Source: Melieria omissa | Lineage: Eukaryota; Arthropoda; Insecta; Diptera; Ulidiidae | DNA length: 64,000 nt | Direction: 5' to 3' | Assembly: GCA_963971225.1 (NCBI GenBank) | Contig: OZ020269.1 | Coordinates: 40,879,264 to 40,943,263, forward strand | Part shown: positions 42,360 to 52,128 of the stretch, in pieces | Numbering within the stretch: the stretch's first letter is position 1 | Layout: every line of letters begins with the position of its first letter | Made by a program: the position numbers and the translations under genes | The notes under the pieces: generated by a model | Database searches by the model: none | What the model saw: only the letters and a program-made list of their open reading frames with translations | Told to the model about the DNA's origin: nothing

Positions 42360-45300
42360 ATGGAGATTGTTCAGATCAATCTCCATAGGGCACAGGCAGC
42401 GTCAGCTGTCTTGGCTAGGACCATCAACACCTACGGTCCTAGCATAGCCCTGGTGCAGGAACCGTGGACCAGCACCAGCAATGAGATCCTGGGCCTCTCG
42501 CAGTCAGGTAATGTACTGTGGTGTCAGTCTACTGATAGGCCTAGAACCTGTATTGTGTTTAATGGCACTTCTTTCTTTCCGTTGACAGATTTTGTTACGC
42601 CAGATCTGTGCGCGGCCAAGATCAGTTGCAACTCCAGAGAACTGATCATAGCGTCAGCATACTTCCCTGGAGATGTACCTGAATGTCCCACGACGATAGC
42701 AGAACAGCTTGTTGCTTATGCTAGGGACAATCGTCTGGAGCTGGTCCTAGGGTGTGACGCGAACGCCCATCACACTATCTGGGGAAGCACGGATACCAAC
42801 GCTAGAGGTGAGTCACTATTCGACTATATACTCTCACTAGACTTAAGTATATGTAACGTAGGAGATAGTCCGACGTTCATAACTAGAACCAGGGAAGATG
42901 TGCTAGATCTCACCCTAACTACTTCTCTATCGAAATCACTTGTCAGCAATTGGCGAGTATCCGAAGAGCCCTCTTGTTCTGACCATAGACATATAAGGTT
43001 TAGGTTAGGTGACAAGTCACTGACTGCCGTGTCCTTTAGGCCAAAAAGACAGACTGACTGGGACAGCTATTGTCACCAGTTAAGGCACGGCATCACTACA
43101 CAACTTGGAAACAGAGTTGACACAATAGATAGGCTGGAAGGGGCTTCTAAAAAACTGCAGGAAGCCGTAGTGAACGCCTATGAAGAGAACTGTCCTTTAA
43201 AGACTAAAACCTTTAAAAGACAGACACCTTGGTGGAGCAGTCATCTTAGCGCGCTAAGGAAGGGAGTACGGAAACTATTCAATAGGGCCAAGCGGAATAA
43301 CGACTGGCAGACCTACTCTGATGCTCTCACCAATTACAATAAGGAAATAAAGAAAGCCAAGAGGGAATCTTTTAGACGCTTCTGCGAGGACGTGAACGAC
43401 GCGAACTCAGGCTGTAGGCTGCAAAAGATTCTGTCAACCGATAAACCCTGTTCGATTGGATCCCTGTCTAACGAACAGGGGGAAGTCACAAAGAGTGCGC
43501 AGGATACATTAGCGCTGCTCACTAAAGTCCACTTTCCGGGATCAGAAATAATAGACGACCCCGATCATAATACCCATAGTAGTTGGCAGTCACACTGTCC
43601 CAGTAGGCAAGATTGGAGATTGGCCAATCTCATCTGCGAACGCTCGATTGTAGAATGGGCGACAGGAACGTTCTCCCCGTACAAGGCGGCGGGAAAGGAT
43701 AAAATCTTCCCGGCGCTGTTACAAAGAGGACTAGACAGTCTGTTGCCCATCCTTTCGAAATTATACACATGCAGTTTGGCTTTCGGCTACATTCCGGAGG
43801 TATGGAGAACAGTGAATGTTGTATACCTTCCTAAAGCCGGTAAGTCAAACAAAAAGGATCCGAAGTCCTTCAGACCTATAAGCCTGATGTCATGTGTACT
43901 TAAGGGTATGGAGAAGGTAATAGAGAGATACCTCAGAGACGAAGTCCTTATCCGAAATCCTCTAAGTGCACACCAACATGCTTACCGAAAAGGCAGGTCT
44001 ACGGAAACAGCCCTATCTGCCCTGGTCAGCAAAATCGAAAAATCCCTTGACGAGAAAGAAATCTGTTTAGTAGGTTTCCTAGACATAGAGGGGGCTTTCA
44101 ACAACACCACCTATGAAGCTATAGGATCGGCTTTAGAGGTATTTCAAGTGCCAACTGCACTTTCAAGATGGATCTCCATGATGCTCAAAAGCAGGCTAAT
44201 AGAATCCAGCTTACATGGCATCAAGATCCTAGCCAGGACGGTCCGGGGCTGCCCCCAGGGGGGCGTACTATCTCCTCTACTCTGGTCCATGGTAATAAAC
44301 GGATTAATCCGCATCCTTTCGGATCGAGGTTACGACGTTATTGCCTATGCTGATGACCTAGTTATTGCGGTTAGAGGCAAAGACGGGCAGACCGTCTCTG
44401 ATCTACTACAGGGTGCAATAAGAATTGTAGAAAATTGGTGCGCCGAGCAGAGTCTATCAGTAAACCCTGATAAGACGATCTTCGTACCGTTCACACTCAA
44501 AAGAAAATATGACCTGAGACCGATAAAGGTTTTTGGAAAAGATGTAGGCTTCGTAAAAGAAGCCAAATACCTTGGGGTAACTCTAGACAGTAAATTGAAC
44601 TGGAAACCTCACATAGATCGTACTCTTCAGAAGGCGGGCAACGCACTCTGGACTTGTAAACGAATCTGTGGCAAAAACTGGGGAACGAAACCGATATGGC
44701 TTCAAAAAATCTACACCCTAGTCATCCTCCCCATCATTACCTATGGGGCGATAGTATGGTGGAAAAAAACCACAGAGAAAACGACTGCGAACAGGCTGGA
44801 ACGGTTGCAAAGAGTAATTAACTCCTGCATCACTGGCTGCCTTCGAACAACACCAACAGCTGCTCTCAATGTTATATTGGGAGTTGTGCCGTTGGACCTA
44901 ACCGTACAAATGACTGCGGTTATTAGTACACATAGACTGATGCATAGTGGATTCATACCACAGGATCTACATGCAAGCGGTCACCGCTCCATTGTTAAGG
45001 AACGGAGGCGAGACGGAAGCTTTTGGTTGCCTCTTGACTCAATGCCTCCGCGACATATCTTTAACAGGAAATATAAGACACATATACCTAACAGAGTAGA
45101 CTGGGACAATTCAAAAATCAGTCTTACCTGTGATGACATTATCTGGTACACTGATGGATCCAAGACTGAAGAAGGCACAGGATCTGGGATATACAGTTCC
45201 AGTACCCAAATGTCAGTCAGCCTTGGTAGTTTAGCAACCGTCTTCCAAGCGGAAGTCTGTGCTATCAATCAGTGTGCCATAGAAATCTTGAACCTTCACC

Positions 45301-45977
45301 CTCATCGGAAAAGGATCATCATAATGTCAGACAGTCAGGCCGCAATAAGAGCATTGCACGCGTCGACATTTACTTCTAAGTTGGTATGGGAGACAGCTAA
45401 TCTTCTCCAACAACTGTCAACAGGGAATCGGGTGATAATACACTGGATCCCAGCGCATTGCGGCTATGACGGTAATGAGGACGCAGACAGATTGGCAAGG
45501 GAGGGAGCTGGAAAGCGACCATTTGGACCCGAACCGATCTTAGGTGTCAGCAAATCTCATTACAAAGGTTGTATTAAGCAAGAATACTTGATCAAAGCAA
45601 ATGCAAGATGTTCAAAATCAAGTGGCATGGAATGTACCAAGGCCTTTTACCCGCGATACTCGAGCAGAAATGCAAAATTTCTCTTGCGCTTGAGCAGAGC
45701 GGAACTAAAACTCATGACAGGGGTAATCAGCGGACACTGTCTGCTAAACAAACATAAGACCCGTCTGAAACTAACAGACAGTGAAATATGTAGATTTTGT
45801 ATGGAGGATGACGAGACTTCCATACACCTGATCACTGAATGCCCGGCCTTAGTTCATGCAAGAAAGCAAGTACTAGGCAAGGAACTAATACAGACTACTC
45901 ATTTGTCTGAAATTGATCTCGCAAGAATCAAAATGTTCTTTGAGAAAATAGGAGGAAATAGTCTCTTCCAGTACTGA
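42360..45977 (+). CDS. LINE ORF2: endonuclease, reverse transcriptase, RNase H
   Basis: 1205 codons from ATG 42360. The frame is open 58 codons further upstream, but the ATG right after the ORF1 stop begins the endonuclease (MEIVQINLHRAQAA). The APE endonuclease has IALVQEPW, LGCDANAHHTIWGS and SCSDHRHIRF. The reverse transcriptase has YKAAGKDKIFPALLQ, FRPISLMSCVLKGMEK, FLDIEGAFNNTTYEA, GCPQGGVLSPLLWSM and IAYADDLVIAV, with the catalytic Asp pair. RNase H has YTDGSKTEEGTGSGI, FQAEVCAI, SDSQAAIRAL and WIPAHCGYDGNEDADRLARE. A CCHC-like CRFCMEDDETSIHLITEC closes it. RNase H and layout favour the LOA/I group. No stop or frameshift was found. Confidence 0.93.
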   Translation: MEIVQINLHRAQAASAVLARTINTYGPSIALVQEPWTSTSNEILGLSQSGNVLWCQSTDRPRTCIVFNGTSFFPLTDFVTPDLCAAKISCNSRELIIASAYFPGDVPECPTTIAEQLVAYARDNRLELVLGCDANAHHTIWGSTDTNARGESLFDYILSLDLSICNVGDSPTFITRTREDVLDLTLTTSLSKSLVSNWRVSEEPSCSDHRHIRFRLGDKSLTAVSFRPKRQTDWDSYCHQLRHGITTQLGNRVDTIDRLEGASKKLQEAVVNAYEENCPLKTKTFKRQTPWWSSHLSALRKGVRKLFNRAKRNNDWQTYSDALTNYNKEIKKAKRESFRRFCEDVNDANSGCRLQKILSTDKPCSIGSLSNEQGEVTKSAQDTLALLTKVHFPGSEIIDDPDHNTHSSWQSHCPSRQDWRLANLICERSIVEWATGTFSPYKAAGKDKIFPALLQRGLDSLLPILSKLYTCSLAFGYIPEVWRTVNVVYLPKAGKSNKKDPKSFRPISLMSCVLKGMEKVIERYLRDEVLIRNPLSAHQHAYRKGRSTETALSALVSKIEKSLDEKEICLVGFLDIEGAFNNTTYEAIGSALEVFQVPTALSRWISMMLKSRLIESSLHGIKILARTVRGCPQGGVLSPLLWSMVINGLIRILSDRGYDVIAYADDLVIAVRGKDGQTVSDLLQGAIRIVENWCAEQSLSVNPDKTIFVPFTLKRKYDLRPIKVFGKDVGFVKEAKYLGVTLDSKLNWKPHIDRTLQKAGNALWTCKRICGKNWGTKPIWLQKIYTLVILPIITYGAIVWWKKTTEKTTANRLERLQRVINSCITGCLRTTPTAALNVILGVVPLDLTVQMTAVISTHRLMHSGFIPQDLHASGHRSIVKERRRDGSFWLPLDSMPPRHIFNRKYKTHIPNRVDWDNSKISLTCDDIIWYTDGSKTEEGTGSGIYSSSTQMSVSLGSLATVFQAEVCAINQCAIEILNLHPHRKRIIIMSDSQAAIRALHASTFTSKLVWETANLLQQLSTGNRVIIHWIPAHCGYDGNEDADRLAREGAGKRPFGPEPILGVSKSHYKGCIKQEYLIKANARCSKSSGMECTKAFYPRYSSRNAKFLLRLSRAELKLMTGVISGHCLLNKHKTRLKLTDSEICRFCMEDDETSIHLITECPALVHARKQVLGKELIQTTHLSEIDLARIKMFFEKIGGNSLFQY

Positions 45978-46423
45978 ATTTGGGTAAGGCACAATAGTTC
46001 AAAATGAACGCAGTGCCATAGACAGCCAATGTCTAGCCCCAACCAATCTAATCTAATCTCCCTAAAAGGGGACTATGTTGATGAATAAAAACGAATTTTG
46101 GCAAAAAAATGTGTTTTAATTAGTTAGTCACACACATTATTGAACGAAGGTTAGATAAGAGAACAAAACACTTAATGCCTTTGTATTTTTAAGATCTCAG
46201 TTTTTAGTTAATCAAAACGCTTAAATTTTTTATCGAAATAATCGAAGTAAAACTAAAAGCACAAACAAATGAACTATTTTATTTTTTTTATCAAATATGC
46301 ATATATATGCACTTTATGATACATCGGCTGCAAAGTAATAAGTTATGTTTAAGTGTCATTTTTGGATAAAACAAAATGCTATGAAACTGAAGTTAAATGT
46401 CAAATGAAAAACTTTTAAGTTAA

Positions 46424-46660
46424 CTCTTCAATTCCCAGTGTCACCTGTAGGTGACAGATGCTTAATATTTGTTTTCCTACCACATAGGTTTTTATTTTTA
46501 AATTCTAACACTTGTATAGCAAAGTCAATTAGTAGTACTTGTTTATTTATTTTTCCTACCAACGCTAGCGATACGTCATTTGTAAAATTTATTCATTTGT
46601 TTCACGCGTAATTAAAGCAGTGACGTCAAAACCCAAAACGGAGTTCTGACAAGACCCATT
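46424..46660 (+). mobile_element. Left end of a TTAA (piggyBac-type) element
   Basis: The hAT sequence stops at TTAA (46420-46423). From there comes CTCTTCAATTCCCAGTGTCA, then the palindrome TGTCACCTGTAGGTGACA (46439-46456), which recalls subterminal palindromes of PGBD elements. No matching right end lies in the window; it may be deleted or diverged. Confidence 0.5.
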
Positions 46661-46759
46661 GTTAAGCTCTGCGTGCTACCCCCCTCATAGCAGCAGAAAG
46701 AAATTCCGTTTCCCACTCCTCGAGCACCATCATCGGCAACATCACACTAATGCTTATCT

Positions 46760-47503
46760 ATGTATATTCCAGATGAAGAGTCCACGAAGGGAGCATACCA
46801 GAAATGTCTGGTATGCGAGCGCCACCATCCCCTGCGGTACTGCGGGGCGTTTCGAAAGATGGCGCCGGTGGAGCGGTTAGACGCGGTTCGCACCAACTTA
46901 TACTGCGTCAACTGCTTCGCCCGCTCGCATACAACGGGCGAGTGTTCGTCGGCGCAGTGCTGCTACAAATACGGGTTGGGGCACCATACGTTGCTGCATC
47001 GAGCCATGCCGGCTCGCCAGCGCGTCGACACAGCTCGACGACGCCCAGCCCCACCTGCAAAGCGACAGGCGGCGCGCCAACCGGCCCCGCAGACGCGGCG
47101 CCAAACACCGGCGCTTCCGGCCAATCGCCAAGCAGCGCCCAAACCGGCACCAACAACGCGGCGCCAGACATCGGCGCCTCCTGCTAGGCGCAACGTAGCG
47201 CCTCAACCGGCCCCATCAACGCGGCGCCCATCCACAACCACGACCAGGCGTCCACAGGCACAGCCGTCTAAGGCCGCATGTCGGTGCCGCCAGGGCCAGC
47301 CGCCGCGCAAGGCGGCGAAACAGAAGGCAGCCGCGACGACCAACCGAGTCAGCAGCAAGCGTCACCGGACAGCCACGGCGCAGCAGCTAATACAGACGGC
47401 GGTTTCCACGCTGCAGCAGTTGGGCCACGCTCTTCAGGTTGCACTCGTGCAAGGGGGGCGCGATGTTGAGACCGCCGACGAAGAGAATCTGATTGATCTC
47501 TGA
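46760..47503 (+). CDS. Stand-alone zinc-knuckle protein (BEL/Pao Gag-like) with Pro/Ala/Arg-rich tail
   Basis: An intact 247-codon frame, strikingly GC-rich against its AT-rich surroundings. Residues 12-85 carry three cysteine/histidine clusters (KCLVCERHHPLRYC, LYCVNCFARSHTTGEC, SAQCCYKYGLGHHTLLHR) like the nucleic-acid-binding end of BEL/Pao Gag. Residues 90-200 are Pro-Ala-Arg-Gln repeats with a recurring TRRQTPALPANRQA-type unit. The end, DEENLIDL, is acidic. A good 3' splice site (TATGTATATTCCAG) sits inside the first codons at about 46759-46772, so the real start may be in an upstream exon. No protease or RT follows. It could be a domesticated Gag or an element remnant; its function is unknown. 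Confidence 0.6.
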   Translation: MYIPDEESTKGAYQKCLVCERHHPLRYCGAFRKMAPVERLDAVRTNLYCVNCFARSHTTGECSSAQCCYKYGLGHHTLLHRAMPARQRVDTARRRPAPPAKRQAARQPAPQTRRQTPALPANRQAAPKPAPTTRRQTSAPPARRNVAPQPAPSTRRPSTTTTRRPQAQPSKAACRCRQGQPPRKAAKQKAAATTNRVSSKRHRTATAQQLIQTAVSTLQQLGHALQVALVQGGRDVETADEENLIDL

Positions 47504-47519
47504 GTCGGCGGCTCACGTC

Positions 47520-47605
47520 CCCTCCCACACACAAACGCAGACAACTCACACGCGCCCACACACACACATCCGCTCACACACACGCATACATTCACACGCA
47601 GATTC
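47520..47605. repeat. CA-rich microsatellite
   Basis: Imperfect (CA)n with CACACG and CGCACA variants directly after the stop codon of the zinc-knuckle ORF, possibly in its 3' UTR. Confidence 0.85.
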
Positions 47606-47699
47606 TATCTTCTCTATCCTTTACCCACTGTTCTCCTTTCCAAAAATGAATTGTTCTCCTCCTTTCCACCATCGCCGCCTTTTTATTTTCGGTCACTAT

Positions 47700-48245
47700 C
47701 CGCAAGTATAAACACATTGAAATGGTGGTTGTTGCAGCGTAGTGTTCGCGCATGTTTCTTGATCTTGGTTGCCGAAGCGCAAGCAAAAAACAAACTACGA
47801 ACTAAGGCATCGTCATCATCGTTTCAACGAAGATGACTCGGGAATGTTTTTGTTGTTATCGATTATTGTGCGTATGCTATCATATTTCCATCAATCGAAT
47901 CTTTGCGGTGTATGGCTTTTTGATGGCCAACGCTTTGATTGATTTTAAAATTTGGCGGTTGATCCCAATTTAAAATGTTTACAAATATTTTTACGTGGCG
48001 AGTTCGAAATAAAATTATTTGTTTATTGATGGTTGATTACAAGTTTGAGAATATAGAAAAACTACGAAAAAAAATTAACTGATGGCTATATTGACTTCAA
48101 AATTCGTAAAAACACTTGAAATCAAAAATAATTCGATTCGTGTTTTAATTTTTTTTTAAATCGAAATCTAACGGACAAACCAATGGTTAAAAGGTTGTAT
48201 GGAAAAACCTAAATAGGTCTATATTTACTTTGGTAAATAGGTTGG
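47700..48245 (-). repeat. Dispersed repeat, copy B (reverse complement of 7900-8450)
   Basis: Shares, in reverse complement, 'catcatcgtttcaacgaagatga', 'catcaatcgaat', 'aatttaaaatgtttacaaatatttttacgtggcgagttcgaa' and 'ccgttagatttcgat'-type segments with copy A. It also contains 'cacattgaaatggtggttg' as at 18486. Confidence 0.6.
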
Positions 48246-49287
48246 CGCTCAGCTGTAGTAAAAAAACTGCTTTGTCGGCCAGAAAATGTTAATTTTCAAT
48301 GTATAGCGTGCAGCTATACATTGAGCTATGTATGTAGCTTTGTAATTATATTATATTTTATTCCTTAAAAGTTAATTTCACACAAAAGTTAAACACAAAA
48401 GTATTTGGTTGCAAAAGGCTTGCACTAAAAAAGAATAAAAAATGCAAAGTTTGAACTAAAAAGTCAAAACTTCATATTTGTTGGTTATTGGAGCCAAAGC
48501 AAGGCATACTCTTTTTATGATAGTCAGCGAAGAGTGGTTGTTTAACACTAAACCTACCATGACGGGTCAAATTACCCATTTTAAACTTTTTGTTAGAATT
48601 TCTTGAAAATAACATTATCACATCGCCATTTGCCTTTACGACTTTTATTAAGAAATAATTTCGAATGTATTTTTCAAGAATTACTCCTCTCTTGTTAATT
48701 TTTTTACCGAGAAATATATGTAATCTGCCCTAACTACCACAAGGGGTCATTTGACCCGTGCAAAGATTCTGTAATTTGATTTGTATTTCTTGTGATAAAA
48801 TCCTCTGCATTGGACATTTTTCCTACAACGTAATATATTTTGCTGCATTTTGTTATATTTGTTGTTGATTAACGGGTGAATAGCCAATTTCACCCTACTC
48901 CGAGCGAGTATTACAGTAAAAATTTCAATTTCTTTATAAAGTACTTTACGATAGTTGTGTAAAAAGAAAAAATTTCTTTTGTTTATGTGTCAAATAATAG
49001 AAATGTTTTAAGTGGCTTTTCATTTTTTGTCAAAATATTTCGTTTTATTTCGCTGGGAGCCGCCGCCGCCGCCAACAATAAGTGCTATTTTGCGAATCAA
49101 TAATTCTTATTTCATAATTTTACTAAAAATTCTTATCCCAAATATGTCGAAACATTCAAGATATTTGAAATCATTGGAAATTATAAATAACATAGATGAA
49201 GAGTGTTCGGAATTTAGTGAAGAGAAACTATCTGAAAGTGAAGTGGATAACATAGAACAATATAATGATTCATTTGATACTACAGAC

Positions 49288-50489
49288 CATGATGAAATAA
49301 ACAAGGTGGTGTAAATATTGACAGGTCGCTTTTGACACTCCCTTGTTTAGTAGTTGCATTTAAAGGGAGTGGAAAAGGGGAATTATTTTGAGCTTTTTCA
49401 CTAGATGGCGCTAATAATTTAGTACTTATTTCATACTAATGTAAATATACTAGGTGTGCGTTATTTCAACCGGAAACAGTCTCAAAAATGTTTTTTTAGG
49501 CGTTAATTTGAAAATATTGAATCAAAATTATTCCACATTTCCATCCATCAGGTTTCAGTAGCCATACAAGGAAGTTATTCGAGTTGTATTTCAATATTTA
49601 TTCATATACCAATTAAAACGAAAGCCAATTAACTATATAATGCTGGACTTTGAACCGCTAAGCCAGGGCCATAGTACTTCAATATTTTTATTCATTCATG
49701 CTGATGCAAACATATTAATTGCACTGTCTTGCGCAATCGCTCGTTTTCGAGATGCAATGCACTTTCGGTGAATGGACTGCAAAGGTAATGCGCTAACATA
49801 AACATTTGAATATCATTCAAGTTTTTATTGGGCTCACTCTGTTTGCGTGGAGCCGTCTTGGGTGCGAGAAATTTCGGCACACTCATCCCAAGAAACAAGG
49901 CTATCTATTGCCATTGGGATAGCGTTTTTTCCCAACCGCCGTTTCTTCTCGCCTGGCGAAAAGTCCTGCGTTGAAAAATGAAGAGCACACACCTTCGCGG
50001 TGGGCGTGAAGTTCACTCCACAAGCCTTGCTCCATTTTTCCCTCGTAACCATATTCTGCGGCACATGAAACAGGGACACATTTTCGTGCGGCCAAGTTCG
50101 ATGGCACAAACTGCAGCTGGATTTCGGCATCGCAAATTGAAGCAAACACAATTAAAGAAAAACGACACAATATATTTGTTTGAAAATAACTGATTTTGAA
50201 ACATATGCCAATATGTACATCTTTGGCTGAGAAAACGGATGCCTTATGTTCCATTGAATCAAATTGAACATACGCCATTTGTTTTCTGAGGTGTTACAAT
50301 TCAAATTAGAGACAATGTTGTTTGTTATGTTTTCTGCTAGAAAGTACTATTTTTTGACTACGCAATTTTTTTTGCTAAGGAAAAAAAGTCTTTTTTAAAA
50401 GAAGCAACAATGTTTTTTCCAAGGGAGCATGAACTGCCAAAATCGAGGAAACAGTCACGAGCTTACACCACCTTGTTTATTGCATCATG
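49288..50489 (-). mobile_element. P-type element, internally deleted, 1.2 kb
   Basis: The terminal inverted repeats begin CATGATG(A/C)AATAAACAAG, then GTGGTGTAA, very like the canonical P-element end CATGATGAAATAA. The direct repeat ACTACAGAC (49279-49287, 50490-50498) fits the 8-bp P duplication plus one chance base. Only the N-terminal part of a transposase is encoded, on the minus strand. The interior left half is AT-rich and non-coding. Confidence 0.9.
49692..50130 (-). pseudogene. P-element transposase N-terminus: THAP domain and coiled coil
   Basis: The THAP zinc finger (C2CH) starts at MPKSSCSLCHRTWPHENVSL at about 50130. Further landmarks are FHVPQNMVTREKWSKACGVN and VCALHFSTQDF, with the four metal ligands in CSLC and CALH. 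After about 100 residues the frame stops (STQTE at 49834). In another frame comes a leucine-zipper-like HLENERLRKTVQLICLHQHE, the position of the dimerisation coil in P transposase. The GTP-binding and catalytic regions are gone. A THAP-only product can repress P elements in Drosophila; any such role here is speculation. Confidence 0.8.
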
Positions 50490-52128
50490 ACTACAGACGA
50501 ATGTGAGTCCTCAGATAAAGAAAGTGAAGACGAGAATATTTTGAATGTACGAAGAGGACAAAAGAGAAAAAGACCGTTATCGAGTTCAGAAAGTGAAAGT
50601 GATGTGGAAGACCGATGTACTGAAATTGCAGCTGATGGTACAATTTGGCAAGGAATTGAACAAGGCTCAACACCTGGACGAGTTTTAATTTATAATATTT
50701 TTAGGGAGGTTGTAGGCCCGACAGCATATGCCAAACGAAATATTATGAAGGGCAAGGTAAGAACTGCATTTTCTTTGATTATTGACAATCGTGTAATGGA
50801 GCACATAAGAAAATGCACAGAAGAAGAAGCCTCTCGAGTATTGGGAACTCATTGGAATCTGACTCCTGCAAAAATAAATGCATTTATTGCTCTTCTATAT
50901 GCACGTGGCGCATATCAGACAAAAAATTTGAACATTTCATATCTATGGAACGGTAAATAGGGTCCCGATTTTTTTTCAAAACCCATGGAATGATTTTTGT
51001 GAAATTATGCGGTTTATCAGATTTGATAAAAAAAAGTCAACGAAGACAAAAAGAAAATTTGCCCTAATATCAGAAGTATGGTACAAATTCATCGAGAATA
51101 GCCAAAATTGCTACAAGCCTGGGAAACATATAACTATCGATGAACAGCTTTTCCCAACCAAAGCGAGGTGTAAGTTTACACAATATATGCCGAACAAACC
51201 GGATAAGTTTGGTATCAAATTCTGGCTAGCACCTGATGTCAGCACCAAATACATCATAAATGGATTTCCATATTTGGGAAAGGAAGAAAACAGAGGAGCT
51301 TCAACTCCGCTTGGGGAATTCGTTGTTCTCAAACTAATGGAACCGTTCACAGGATGCGGAAGAAGCGTCACTACAGATAATTTCTTTACGAGCGTATCAC
51401 TAGCTCCAAAACTACTTGAAAAAAGAACCACTATTGTTGGAACGATCCGCGGGAACAAAAGAGAACTATCGAAATTCGCCACGCTTCTCCACAAAACTAT
51501 ATAAATCGAGTAATTGTTCACTTACCATTTACAAAAGTAAGCCAAATAAAAAAGTTCTTCTACTAAGCTCAAAGCATAAATCTGTAAGCATTGAAACATA
51601 TGGCAAGCGTATACCTGAAACAATTAGATTTTACAATAATACTAAATACGGTGTAGACATGACGGATCAAATGGACAGAAAATACTCCGTGAAATCGAAA
51701 TCGCAAAGATGGCCTGCGCAGCTATTCTTCAATATTCTTGACCTGGCTGGAATGAACTCATGGGTTTTATACAGAGAAACAACCGGCGAAAAAATCTCTA
51801 GGCAACAATTTTTATTCCAATTAGCTGAAGAACTGGTCGAAGATTTTCAACGTGAGCAACAGGAAGAAAAAGAAAATATACAGAAAAGGTCAACAAATTC
51901 AACTTCGAATTCTCGTGTGCAAATGCGAAAAAAGTGCCGAATAGGTTTTTGCAAAGGAAACAAATCTACGAAAATCTGATTCAAATGCAACAAATATGTG
52001 TGTGGAAAATGTACCTTCGAGAACCCAATAATTTGCAAAATATGTGGTGAACATGAATAATGTCAGCATATTATTTATTTGTTTTTTGAGATTCAATTGA
52101 AGAATATTTAATTTGTTTCTTGTATTAA

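Larger units (their letters stand above)
40587..46055 (+). mobile_element. LOA/I-type LINE with both ORFs open and 8-bp target duplication
   Basis: ATCTCCCT flanks it at 40579-40586 and 46056-46063. The 5' UTR (40587-41032) is GC-rich. Two ORFs follow, then a short 3' UTR ending in AATCT repeats instead of poly(A). Endonuclease, RT and RNase H are all present. This appears to be the best-preserved autonomous element in the window and could be active. Confidence 0.9.
39561..46088 (+). pseudogene. Mariner transposase with one frameshift, interrupted by a LINE
   Basis: The frame starts at 39561 (MNSKQFRVLIYHCFLMKK). A frameshift in the A-tract near 39608-39617 moves it to the frame that then stays open to 40586. 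After the LINE it finishes with the usual GDYVDE and stop at 46086-46088. Domains: helix-turn-helix (VKVGEIADILKISAGSVHTI), WVPRLLT linker, and the D,D34D triad in ITMDETW, HQDNAPCH and LAPSDYW. Full length of about 345 residues is as expected. Wording follows the mellifera subfamily (family knowledge). Two lesions only: the A-tract shift and the LINE. Confidence 0.85.
39381..46152 (+). mobile_element. mellifera-type mariner, split by a LINE
   Basis: Inverted termini AACCTTCGTTCAATAATGTG, then TGTGACT, at 39381 and 46152. TA follows the right end; the left flank has mutated. Without the LINE (40587-46055 plus one duplication) the element is about 1.3 kb, the normal size. It was inserted into hAT copy 1. 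Confidence 0.85.
39089..46423 (+). mobile_element. hAT element copy 1 (TAGGCATCGCAAT ends), broken by a mariner and a TTAA element
   Basis: The terminus TAGGCATCGCAATCCCGGGA opens at 39089. The hAT sequence runs to 39380, is interrupted by the mariner, and resumes at 46153-46423. It matches 57639-59179 and 63646-64000. It then stops at TTAA, where a piggyBac-type end begins. The ends carry 9-bp ATCCCGGG palindromic units, three here and two in the other copies. A deleted family: only the C-terminal dimerisation segment of a transposase is encoded (RLLQKAYDYLLSIQPTSVES, then GCFSSAGFI at about 39270-39365). Confidence 0.78.
49144..52060 (+). pseudogene. piggyBac transposase, split by a P-type element and broken by frameshifts
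   Basis: It starts MSKHSRYLKSLEIINN with an acidic N-terminus. The P-type element (49288-50489) interrupts it, and the frame is kept across the 9-bp direct repeat (TTD on both sides). The DDE domain follows: FREVVGPTAYAKRN, then LNISYLWNGK and stop 50958-50960, then IMRFIRFDKKK in another frame. The catalytic Asp candidates are in ITIDEQLFP, VTTDNFF and YGVDMTDQM. The C-terminus ends in a cysteine cluster (CRIGFC, then CNKYVCGKC and CKICGEHE after another shift). Counted lesions are one stop, at least three frameshifts and the insertion. Length without the insertion, about 570 residues, is normal. Confidence 0.85.

Noticed and set aside
46880..47210. Minus-strand and alternate-frame open frames over the zinc-knuckle gene
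   Set aside because: High GC content removes stops in all frames; only the plus-strand frame with Cys/His clusters makes biological sense.
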